Positions 30,101 to 37,052 of a stretch of 64,000 bases of DNA are shown one piece after another. The position numbers and the translations under genes were made by a program. How positions within the stretch are numbered: the stretch's first letter is position 1; every line of letters starts with the position of its first letter. The stretch is from VRUE01 sp963704505 (GTDB taxonomy: Bacteria; Actinomycetota; Thermoleophilia; Solirubrobacterales; 70-9). The notes under the pieces were generated by a model. It did not search any database. It saw only the letters and a list, made by a program, of their open reading frames with translations, and had not been told where the DNA came from. Location of the stretch: NCBI GenBank assembly GCA_963704505.1, contig OY969912.1:62001-126000 (forward strand), read 5' to 3'.

Positions 30101-30338
30101 GCAGGGAATCGGTGACCGTGACGTCTTCGGTGCTCGGCGCATCGCCGATGTTTTTCACGTGGTAGGTGATGGTCTCGAGTTCGGTGCGGTGGAAGATCGG
30201 CACGCTCGTCGTGATCGACGTGACTTCCCATTCCGGCCCGGCGGCCTGGGCCGAAGGCGCGACGATCGCGGCGGTCGCCAGGGCCGCCGTGCACAACAGC
30301 CCGGCGATGCCCTTGCTCCGGTGAGATCGCCGGATCAT
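27114..30338 (-). CDS. Q3: secreted Cys-module protein with N-terminal DUF11-like domain
   Basis: The protein is 1074 aa from the ATG at 30338, which overlaps the P3 stop by 4 nt. The signal peptide ends near residue 30. A DUF11-like beta domain, absent from the other Q proteins, lies at about 35-115 (ETITYHVKNIGDAPSTEDV, VTDSLPNTKLVEA). Then come the four Q modules: CPTQNISFITHCPAGSQVG, CSDQADD...CPDASKIG, CSEASIAAA...CPDASRVG and CTRVQFAASQCPADSVYG. LPDLVADLRGQVDIAVAGRI and GGKKGLLENNTNLC precede the tail CKKPKTGKHRAKKHRRHHR. DUF11 domains are typical of long bacterial surface proteins, which supports an extracellular role. Confidence 0.92.
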   Translation of the reverse strand: MIRRSHRSKGIAGLLCTAALATAAIVAPSAQAAGPEWEVTSITTSVPIFHRTELETITYHVKNIGDAPSTEDVTVTDSLPNTKLVEARMVFPCPRAEPVVCTFPPGFGFVVAVGEEFEIPVRFSVDQDAPDTITNTMTVSNGGAPEITASKTVEVEDKRTFEVLNLKAGVADESEAPYGVAGGHGSSASTSYSFPLQDNPDFNYPTEAFKDSFTDLPIGFFGNPSAAPRCPTQNISFITHCPAGSQVGYLALNNYPSPLFNVKPDRGYAAQFVASIVGTRVSVYVNPRPRSEGYGLTLGAVDAPHILIFQNFEARFFGFPQRGNETPSAEAPFLTNPVDCSEKDPQWGVFLDSWETAAQRLPNDTPDRSDPNWNHKTTPATPVTGCDKLEFNPTFGVDPDRVGGAVQSDQPTGLGVSFKFPQTNDPTDIHSEFNPSEPQTPEPKDITVKLPAGLSISPSSATGLGGCSDQADDPAGDQVHLDTVTPVTCPDASKIGTVTTTTPLVAAHDPVTDAITGAETIGGDIYLIKPHPGDFSPTGDQDGIFRLLIQIESPRFGINFKLPGIARADKQTGQLTATFTENPQLPASTLHINFKSGPRAPLATPVNCGSYATAADLVPWGTPEVPDAHLSSTFDVTSGPEGSACTGTPEARPFKPALTAGTENAAAGASSPFVFKVSRQDGQQELRSLDVILPKGFTAKVAGIPYCSEASIAAASGRSGVAEQASPSCPDASRVGSVAAGAGPGTNPFQATGNAYLAGPYQGAPLSIVFITPAVAGPLDLGDVVIRAATFLDRESGQLTVKADPIPQMLDGVPLRIRSIQTTLDRSNFALNPTNCAAQSVTATVAGASGATATASYPFQVGECDKLAFNPKLELSLKGGTKRRGHPALKAVLTPRPGDANLSSAAVSLPSSEFLDNDHIGTVCTRVQFAASQCPADSVYGYARATTPLLAAPIAGPVYLRSSSNKLPDLVADLRGQVDIAVAGRIDTTKKNGIRATFETVPDTPISSFVLEMLGGKKGLLENNTNLCARRYRATALFNAQNGLVSKQRPVLATSCKKPKTGKHRAKKHRRHHR

Positions 30339-33300
30339 TTCTTCAATACCAGGGTCGAAGTCTTCGGCTTGGCATCGCCGAACTGGACGGTGAGCTCGAT
30401 CGCGAGCCTGCCGTCGCGGCTGAGCTGCTTGAGCGCCTTCTTCGGGAGCGAGATCGGAATATTCACGTCGCCCGGCTGCTCGACGTAGAGGCTCGCCGCA
30501 AAGACCTGCTTGCGCTTGCCGCCGAGCCTGGCGGTTCCCTTGACGTCGAGCTGACCAGGAGCGCTCGCGCTCAGCCGCAGCGTGGCCTTGCCGCTCGAAG
30601 CTAAGGCCTTGCGCTCCGCTTTGCTCAGCGAGTTGAGCGTCGCCGAGACCGGGCCGACGTTGCCCGCCCCGCCACCGCCGCCGGTGGCCGGCGCCGGGTC
30701 CGCTACCGCGGTGCCGGCGGGCTGGCACCCTTCGCCGCTGCAGGCCGGCACCGTCTTGAAGCTGAACCCGCCGTCGATGCGAGCGTCGTAGACGTCGAAG
30801 ACGAGGTCGGGGTCCGCCTGCGACAGCGGCTCGCGGGTCTGGAAGTAGAGGTCACGGCCACTCCCGGTCAGCCGCCCTTCTTCGCCCCCGCCGTTGAGCC
30901 CGCCGGTGGTGATCATGTGGACCTTGCCCGAACTCCAGAGATACACGTCGGAGAGTTCGTTGCCATCCTGCGGTGAGAGCTGCTCCGGCGAGCTGAAAGC
31001 GATCATTTCCCCGTTTTTGGTGATCGCCGTATTGATGTGATGAGGCGCATGATTGGGCGCTGACTGGGCGATCGTGGCATTGAGGTTGTCCTCGTTGCCG
31101 CCGATGCCCGCGGTGTTGGTGGAGACCCGGATCAGCGTGCCGGTCTCCGCGTCGAAGCGGAAGACGTCACGCGAGTTGTCGGTATCGGTGGGGACGATCG
31201 GGGTGGTCGTCGTCAGGACCAGGTAGCGGCCATCCACAGAGGTCTGCATCTGGACTTCGGAGTTGAGGAGCCGGGCGATGAATTTTGTCTGGCCCTCGGG
31301 GTGGGTGGCGTCGCGACGCCATGAGTAGAGATTGTGGTCGCCGGCGACCGCGGTGTTGCCGAGCGCGTCTTCGTTGTCGGCGAGCACCCCACCCGCGATG
31401 AAATAGACGGCCGAGCCATCGGGAGAGATGCGGGGGTCGTCAGGCACCGTGTAGCCGATCCCGGTTTCCTCGACGGCCGCTTTCGGGCGCGCGCCCGAAA
31501 CCTCGCCGAGCTTGCCGGGGCTCGATTCGGTCGGCAGGTCGTAGACGTAGAGGTCGGTGGTCTGGTCGGTATCGCCGTTGACGAGCTGCTCTTCGGTGGC
31601 GAAGAGGATGTGCTTCCCATCTTCGGAGAGCGCCTTGAAGTTGGCGTTCGAGGGAGCGTTGCAGGCGCCGCCCGGGTCTCCCGCGGTCCGTGTGCATTGG
31701 CTTTCAGAGGCGTCGTAGCTGTGTTTCCCGTCGATCCGCACCCAGATTTCATTGGCGGGCGGGCTGTCCGGCGCGCTGCAGAATTCGCCGCCCGTGGCGG
31801 TGAACACCGAGGCGTGTCCGTCTTTCGAGATGGTGTTGCCAAACGCGGCGGAGCCGGTGAAATTCAGCACCCCGCACTTCGAGATCGGTTCGCCGTTGTC
31901 CTTGACGTCGATGCGTTCGGGCAGCTCGTCTCCGGTACCCACGAATTCGTAGACGCCGGGACCGAATATGGACCCGGACGGCGGGGCTTCGCCATTCAAG
32001 CCGATGTGGTTGAGGTCGTCCGAATATCCCCAATCGATTCCGTTGCCATAGCCGAGCAGGTTGCTCACGCCGAGAGGTCCGGGGGTCCTGCCGACCTCGA
32101 TGAATTTCCCTTCTTGGTTGCGAAGGTAGGGCCGGTTTCCCGCTTCAGGGCCGGGGGAGCCGGGGAAGGTGAGCCAGATCGACGTCTGGAGATCGGCGGC
32201 GTAAACGGTGGGGGTCGCCCCGGCGGCGTCCTTGAGCGCTTCGGGCCCGGTGTAGAGCGAGCCGGTCGGCCCGTTGAGGTTCTTGATCGTCTGCCAGCCG
32301 GCGTCGTCCCGGTTGGTCACGTAGTAGTTGAGCCCGATCTTCCCCTGGCCCGACTGGTTGATGTTGCCGATGATCGCTCCGAACTCCACCGACTTGCCGT
32401 CTTCGGTGTAGTCCTGCAGGACAGCGTCGGCGCTCGACTTGTTCGGCGCGCTGACCATCTCATAGGCCCTGCATTCAGGCAGGTCAGTCGAGCGGTTTTC
32501 GGCACGCACCTGGTTGTTCGGGCAGTCGGGAGGCGGCGGCGCCAGGGTTACGGTGAAGAGCCGGTCCGGACTGGCGACGGTGCCGACCCCGGTCGTCGCG
32601 ACGAGGCGGAAGTGGTAGGTGCCACCGACCGTCAGGCCGTTGAGCTGGGCCTCGACCAGGACCGGCAGGTTGTTGCCGCCCTCGATCAGGGCTTCGACCG
32701 TCGGTGGGCCTGTGTCTTCCCCGGTCGGGGCGGTCCTCAGCGGAATCGTCCCGATCGAGCCTTTGAGCAGGCCCAGGTTCTTCGCGGAGAGATTGGGACC
32801 GGCGAAGACGACTTTGAAGGTCGTACAGAAGAAACAGTCTTCCCGTTCGAGGCTGCCGATTCCCCCGGCTCCGATGGTCGGCAGGGCTTCGAGCGCCGCC
32901 TTCAGTTCTTTCGGCGTGATGCCCCAGTCGAGATCGGGGGTCTCGGCGCCGCGGAAGCTGAGCCTGAACTGGCCTTCCGCCCCCGGAACGTGGACCATCT
33001 GGACCTCGTCGCGACCGGTCGGGGTCGGCGAACAGGGGGCTTTGTAGACGTAGGCGACCGTAGGCCCATACTCGAAGTGGCAGTCGGTGACCTTGGAGTT
33101 GTAGGGAGTGACGGTCCCCTCGAGCGTGTAGCCGCCTTTACCGTCGGGGGCGCCGGCTGAGTTGACGACGGACGGCGGTTCGGCCGGAGTCGAGAACGAT
33201 TTTTCCACGATCGTCGAACCGGCCGCGTTGGTCGCGGTCAGGATGACTTCGTAGAAGGTGTTGGCTTCGAGCCGGGTCGCGTCGACCGGGACCGGGGAGG

Positions 33301-34021
33301 TCGGGTCATTTGCCCCGACGCTGCCGCCATCGAGGTCGGGACAGACCGGCTGGCAGTTGTATTCCCAATGTGTTTCGTAGGCCGCTTCGGCTTCTGCTCC
33401 GAGCCCGCCCGGGTAATTGGCACTGACCGTGCCGGCGAAATGGGCGCTTTCGAGCGTGATGTCCGAGATTGATTCGAAGTCCACGGCCGGCTTGGCCACG
33501 AATTTGGTTTCGAAGGTCGGGCCTGGTTCGGGCGGGTGGGGAAATCTGAATTCGCCTTCGTATTCGACTACGCCGTACATCAGGACGATGACCCGGTACT
33601 GGTATTTCGTCCCCGGTTTGAGGTGCTTGATGAGTTCGTTGACCGCGTAGGAGCTCTGTCCCACCAGGCCTTTTTCGTAGGGGTAGGTCTCTTCGCCGCC
33701 GCCCTCGCCGTCCGGGGCGTCCCGCCATTCGCTGTCTTCGACATTCGTGCCGAGGTTGCTCGTGTACTGCACGTCGTAGAGAAACGTCGGCGCGGGCGAG
33801 CCACCGATAGTGAATTTGACGTGGGCGCTGGTGTAGCCCTCTTCGATGCCTTCAAAGGTGACCGTCGGGTCCGGTTCGAGTGCCGAGGCCGAGCCGGCGC
33901 CGAGGGAAAGGAACGCGATCAGGGCGAGGCTGGCGAAGAGGGCGATCGACGCACGGCTGAACAGCCCGCGGCGATGGCCGACGGCGTCCTCCCCCAACGA
34001 TGCATGCGTAACCCGAGTCAC
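30335..34021 (-). CDS. P3: secreted FN3-like and propeller protein (P family)
   Basis: The protein is 1228 aa from the GTG at 34021. The open frame extends to 34225, but the promoter and terminator elements lie in that part, so the later start is preferred. The signal peptide ends near residue 47 (LSLGAGSASA). FN3-like modules cover about 50-490, including ALEALPTIGAGG...FKVVFAGPNL. CPNNQVR...LPECRAYEMVS near 499 is followed by a propeller to about 1060 and CSGEGCQPAG. A Gly-rich linker and C-terminal beta domain ending TSTLVLKK complete it. The CxSC motif of other P propellers is missing. It is the first gene of the seven-gene operon. Confidence 0.88.
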   Translation of the reverse strand: MTRVTHASLGEDAVGHRRGLFSRASIALFASLALIAFLSLGAGSASALEPDPTVTFEGIEEGYTSAHVKFTIGGSPAPTFLYDVQYTSNLGTNVEDSEWRDAPDGEGGGEETYPYEKGLVGQSSYAVNELIKHLKPGTKYQYRVIVLMYGVVEYEGEFRFPHPPEPGPTFETKFVAKPAVDFESISDITLESAHFAGTVSANYPGGLGAEAEAAYETHWEYNCQPVCPDLDGGSVGANDPTSPVPVDATRLEANTFYEVILTATNAAGSTIVEKSFSTPAEPPSVVNSAGAPDGKGGYTLEGTVTPYNSKVTDCHFEYGPTVAYVYKAPCSPTPTGRDEVQMVHVPGAEGQFRLSFRGAETPDLDWGITPKELKAALEALPTIGAGGIGSLEREDCFFCTTFKVVFAGPNLSAKNLGLLKGSIGTIPLRTAPTGEDTGPPTVEALIEGGNNLPVLVEAQLNGLTVGGTYHFRLVATTGVGTVASPDRLFTVTLAPPPPDCPNNQVRAENRSTDLPECRAYEMVSAPNKSSADAVLQDYTEDGKSVEFGAIIGNINQSGQGKIGLNYYVTNRDDAGWQTIKNLNGPTGSLYTGPEALKDAAGATPTVYAADLQTSIWLTFPGSPGPEAGNRPYLRNQEGKFIEVGRTPGPLGVSNLLGYGNGIDWGYSDDLNHIGLNGEAPPSGSIFGPGVYEFVGTGDELPERIDVKDNGEPISKCGVLNFTGSAAFGNTISKDGHASVFTATGGEFCSAPDSPPANEIWVRIDGKHSYDASESQCTRTAGDPGGACNAPSNANFKALSEDGKHILFATEEQLVNGDTDQTTDLYVYDLPTESSPGKLGEVSGARPKAAVEETGIGYTVPDDPRISPDGSAVYFIAGGVLADNEDALGNTAVAGDHNLYSWRRDATHPEGQTKFIARLLNSEVQMQTSVDGRYLVLTTTTPIVPTDTDNSRDVFRFDAETGTLIRVSTNTAGIGGNEDNLNATIAQSAPNHAPHHINTAITKNGEMIAFSSPEQLSPQDGNELSDVYLWSSGKVHMITTGGLNGGGEEGRLTGSGRDLYFQTREPLSQADPDLVFDVYDARIDGGFSFKTVPACSGEGCQPAGTAVADPAPATGGGGGAGNVGPVSATLNSLSKAERKALASSGKATLRLSASAPGQLDVKGTARLGGKRKQVFAASLYVEQPGDVNIPISLPKKALKQLSRDGRLAIELTVQFGDAKPKTSTLVLKK

Positions 34022-34125
34022 CCTGTTGAATCCCTGTCCTGTTCCCAGGCCCTTCGACAAACAGCTCCCTAGAGGCACTCCGCAAGGGCCTTCCGCGAAA
34101 TCCCCAAACAGCTTTCCCGCGGGGG
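34022..34125 (-). other. Structured 5' untranslated region of the P3 operon
   Basis: The predicted leader is about 95 nt. It contains an 8-bp inverted repeat (AGGCCCTT at 34047-34054, AAGGGCCT at 34084-34091) and two direct copies of CAAACAGCT (34058-34066 and 34105-34113). No known riboswitch is recognised. Confidence 0.4.
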
Positions 34126-34155
34126 ATAGTGCCACGCCACCCAGGTTGCTGTCAA
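34126..34155 (-). promoter_or_regulatory. Candidate sigma-70-type promoter of the P3-S2 operon
   Basis: A perfect TTGACA (34155-34150) and CACTAT (34131-34126) are 18 nt apart, in the only gap of more than 100 nt within the 38-kb array. TATCCC slightly downstream is an alternative -10. Confidence 0.5.
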
Positions 34156-34178
34156 GGCCAGTATGCGAAGGCGCCCTG

Positions 34179-34201
34179 AAAAGACTCGCCCGCTCCCGGG
34201 C
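34179..34201 (-). terminator. Candidate intrinsic terminator after Q2
   Basis: GCCCG, 4-nt loop, CGGGC lies about 30 nt after the Q2 stop, with CGAGTCTTTT following. The stem is short, but the T-run and position just ahead of a promoter support it. Confidence 0.45.
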
Positions 34202-34231
34202 TCGCCGAGCGCCGACGAGGGTCAACCAGGG

Positions 34232-37021
34232 TCAGCGCTGCTGGCGCTTCTGCTTCTTCGACTTCGACTTCGACTTCGACCCGCAATGGATCGCCGTCTT
34301 CACGTTCTGCTGCAGGGTCTTCCCGCTCTGGGCCGTGTAGGAGACCCCGATGATGGGCGTGTGTACGCAGAGGTCGCGGGTGTTGGCCAGGTATCCGTGC
34401 TTGCCGCCGAAGATGGTCAGGGCGAAGTGGCCGATCGGCGCGTCGGGGACGGTCGGGACGATCGTCTGCAGGCGCCCTCCCTTGACGGTCTTCTCTTCCG
34501 CCCGCGGCAGCAGGTGGACCTGGCCGTTGAGGATGAAGGCCAGGCGCGGCAGCCCGCCTTTGCCGGAGACCGCGTAGACCGGGCCGGAGATCGGCTGGTC
34601 GAGCAAGGGCGTGGAGGTCGACGCCTCGCCGATTTCCTGGCGCCCCGCGCACTCGGTGGCGGCCAGTTCTTTCTCGGAGCAGATGTTCCCCAGGTGCGAC
34701 TGGGCGATCTCAAAGGCGCTCGGCAGGGTCACCGCGAGCGATTTGATGTTGGCGTCGCCGGCGCGAGTCTTGAGGTCGAACTGGAGGGCGGGGTACGCCG
34801 AGCGCTTGGTGCCCTTGCGGCCGCCGACCTGCGTGACGCTCATCGTCGGCTTGAAGCCGAGGCGAGTGCAGTTGACCGCCTGGAAGTACGAGGAGAAGTC
34901 GGTGATCGTGCCCTGGTCTCCGATTCCCTGGCTCTCCACCGAGAACGGCGCGCAGTTCGTCGGGTTGATCGTGAAGTTCGGCTTGCCCTGGCCGTCGGTC
35001 CGGTCGATGTTGACCTGGATCGAGCGCATCCGGATCGGAATGCCGCCGATGATCGAGGGAACCGTGTCCGAGACGGCCGTCACCTGGGCGGTTTCCGGGT
35101 CGATGTGGAGGGCGACCCGAACTACGACGACGCCGTAGTCGTAGGGCCCGGCCAGCGCCGGCGTGATCGCCACGAGGCTGAGCGGCGCGCCCTTGAACGG
35201 CCCGGCCAGGTACATCCTGCCGACCGCGTGGAACGGGTGTTCACCCGGGCCGGCGGCGACGTTCGTCGTCCCCACCAGGCTCGAGGGAGGACAGCTCGGG
35301 CTCGCCTGCTCGGTGCGGCCGAGGCGGGTGGCGGCCGCCGTGATCGCCGACTCGGCGCAGTAGCTGATCCCGCGCAGGTCACCGGTGAAGCCCGGTGGCA
35401 TCTTGAAGTTGAGGTCGCCGAGGAACTGGTCGCCGTCATCGCGATCCAGTTTGAGGATGAAGTTCGAGAAGGCGCCCGCTGTCGGGTCGGTCGTGCCGGC
35501 CTGCAGGCGCGGGTGGAACGGCCTGATCTGGCCTGGGCAGGCGGCTCCGTGGGGTCCGGTCCGGATGTTCATCGCCGGCGCCGACTTCTGCGGCGCGAGC
35601 TGGTCGTTCCACGGCACCATCGAGGATTCCGCGGTGTAGATGGAGCAGCGGATCGGCGTCGCGAGCAGGCCTCGGTCGGAGGCGAAAAGGTGCAGGTTGA
35701 ACGCTTCGAACGGAACCTGTGGAAGGTCCGCGACGGAGACGGTCAGCTGCCCCGTCTTCGGGTCGGGCTGGAAGGAGGCGAGGAGCTTCGCGTGGATCCC
35801 GAAGCCGTCGAAGATCATGAACGCGCGGTACTGGTCCCCGGGCCTCGGTTCGCCGATGTAGAGAGAGCCGGTCAGCGGACCCGGCAGGGCCGGTGTCGTC
35901 ACTTCCAGAGTCCCGATCTTGGCGCTGTCGGGGCACCTCCCGGCGGCATCCGTGCCGAAGCCCGCTTGCTGGTCCGTGCAGGCGGTCTGGCCGTCCGCGG
36001 CATCCGGGTTGATCGTCAGGCCTTCGGGCAATGTCAGGGTCCCCGATTTCAGCGTCGAGGGTGAGGGCGCCTGCCCGGCGAGGAACTGGTTCGCTTTCAG
36101 CTGAATGTCGATCCCCGAGGGCTGATCGGCCTCGCTGCTTGTCAGGTTGACGTTGAAGACCGGGTCGAATTTCTGGCTTTCGCAGCCGGTCGTCGCCGGG
36201 TAGTCCGCTTTCTTTTCCGTGGGAGTCGGGTCCTGGTAAGTGGTCAGGACGAGCGACGCTGTCAGCGGTGCCCCGGTGCAGATGCTCGGGTTGTCCGTGA
36301 ATGGGCGGACGACGATCCCGGCCTGCGGGAACGGCGACTGGTTGCAGCCGGTGCTCGGTTCGGCGGCACACCCGGGCGGCGAGCCCGGTTCGCCGGGCCT
36401 GAACCTGTCGGGGTCGTGAAGCGGGTCGGCGGGGAAGCCCCAGATCGTCAGGTTCGCTTCGGAGAGGGCGATCGACTGGGTGATCGTCGAGAAGGTCATT
36501 CGCAGCCCGTAGTCGCTGTTGCTGCGCACGCCGACGGGTATCACGATCGGGGCCTCGACCATGGGGGCGACGAACTCGAGCCGCGCCGCTTCGTCTTCGG
36601 AGACCGTCTCCATGTTGTAGATCGGCGCCGTCCCGAGCAGGGTGTTGGGCACGCCTTCGTAGTTGGCGACGATCGAGATCAGTCCCACCTGCGCTCCGGG
36701 CGCGCAGTGGTTGAGGACGAAATCGGCTGCTCTGCAGCGGAAGATCGACCCGGGGTTGCCGAAGATTCCGGTGGGGACGTTCACGGTCAGGTTCTTGGCG
36801 ACCTCCGGTTCGCCCGCGGCGCCGAGGCGGAGCCGGGCGATGAAATCGCCGTGCGCGCCGGCCTGCGAGTTCGACGAGGCAACGCTGAATTCCGAGATTT
36901 CCTGCGAGGCGGAGGCCGGCCCGGCGAAAACCGCGACCGCGGCGAGCGCGGCGAGGGTCGTGCCCGCGGCGCGAACCGCGGCGCGCAGACCGGCCCTTGC
37001 GTTGGTCGTCTCCCTGCTCAT
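34232..37021 (-). CDS. Q2: secreted Cys-module protein (Q family)
   Basis: The protein is 929 aa from the ATG at 37021, chosen because AAGGAGAG lies 7 nt upstream; an ATG at 37060 would overlap P2 and has no such site. The signal peptide ends near residue 38 (FAGPASA). The modules read CRAADFVLNHCAPGAQVG, CTDQQAGFG...CPDSAKIG, CAESAITAA...CPPSSLVG and CSEKELAATECAGRQEIG. The first and last lack the CP pair, so this is the most degenerate member. AGPFKGAPLSL and GPYDYGVVVVRVAL are conserved. The tail CGSKSKSKSKKQKRQQR is basic. It is the last gene of the first operon. Confidence 0.92.
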   Translation of the reverse strand: MSRETTNARAGLRAAVRAAGTTLAALAAVAVFAGPASASQEISEFSVASSNSQAGAHGDFIARLRLGAAGEPEVAKNLTVNVPTGIFGNPGSIFRCRAADFVLNHCAPGAQVGLISIVANYEGVPNTLLGTAPIYNMETVSEDEAARLEFVAPMVEAPIVIPVGVRSNSDYGLRMTFSTITQSIALSEANLTIWGFPADPLHDPDRFRPGEPGSPPGCAAEPSTGCNQSPFPQAGIVVRPFTDNPSICTGAPLTASLVLTTYQDPTPTEKKADYPATTGCESQKFDPVFNVNLTSSEADQPSGIDIQLKANQFLAGQAPSPSTLKSGTLTLPEGLTINPDAADGQTACTDQQAGFGTDAAGRCPDSAKIGTLEVTTPALPGPLTGSLYIGEPRPGDQYRAFMIFDGFGIHAKLLASFQPDPKTGQLTVSVADLPQVPFEAFNLHLFASDRGLLATPIRCSIYTAESSMVPWNDQLAPQKSAPAMNIRTGPHGAACPGQIRPFHPRLQAGTTDPTAGAFSNFILKLDRDDGDQFLGDLNFKMPPGFTGDLRGISYCAESAITAAATRLGRTEQASPSCPPSSLVGTTNVAAGPGEHPFHAVGRMYLAGPFKGAPLSLVAITPALAGPYDYGVVVVRVALHIDPETAQVTAVSDTVPSIIGGIPIRMRSIQVNIDRTDGQGKPNFTINPTNCAPFSVESQGIGDQGTITDFSSYFQAVNCTRLGFKPTMSVTQVGGRKGTKRSAYPALQFDLKTRAGDANIKSLAVTLPSAFEIAQSHLGNICSEKELAATECAGRQEIGEASTSTPLLDQPISGPVYAVSGKGGLPRLAFILNGQVHLLPRAEEKTVKGGRLQTIVPTVPDAPIGHFALTIFGGKHGYLANTRDLCVHTPIIGVSYTAQSGKTLQQNVKTAIHCGSKSKSKSKKQKRQQR

Positions 37022-37052
37022 CGCGTGACTCTCCTTGCTCGTCCTCGGTGCA

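Noticed and set aside
28167..30488. Open frame of 773 codons on the plus strand opposite Q3
   Set aside because: It has the Arg/Gly/Asp-rich composition of an antisense frame in GC-rich DNA, no domain or signal peptide, and the minus strand encodes an intact family member.
34022..34225. N-terminal extension of P3 to 34225
   Set aside because: It would place the promoter, terminator and leader inside the gene and put 68 residues before the signal peptide.
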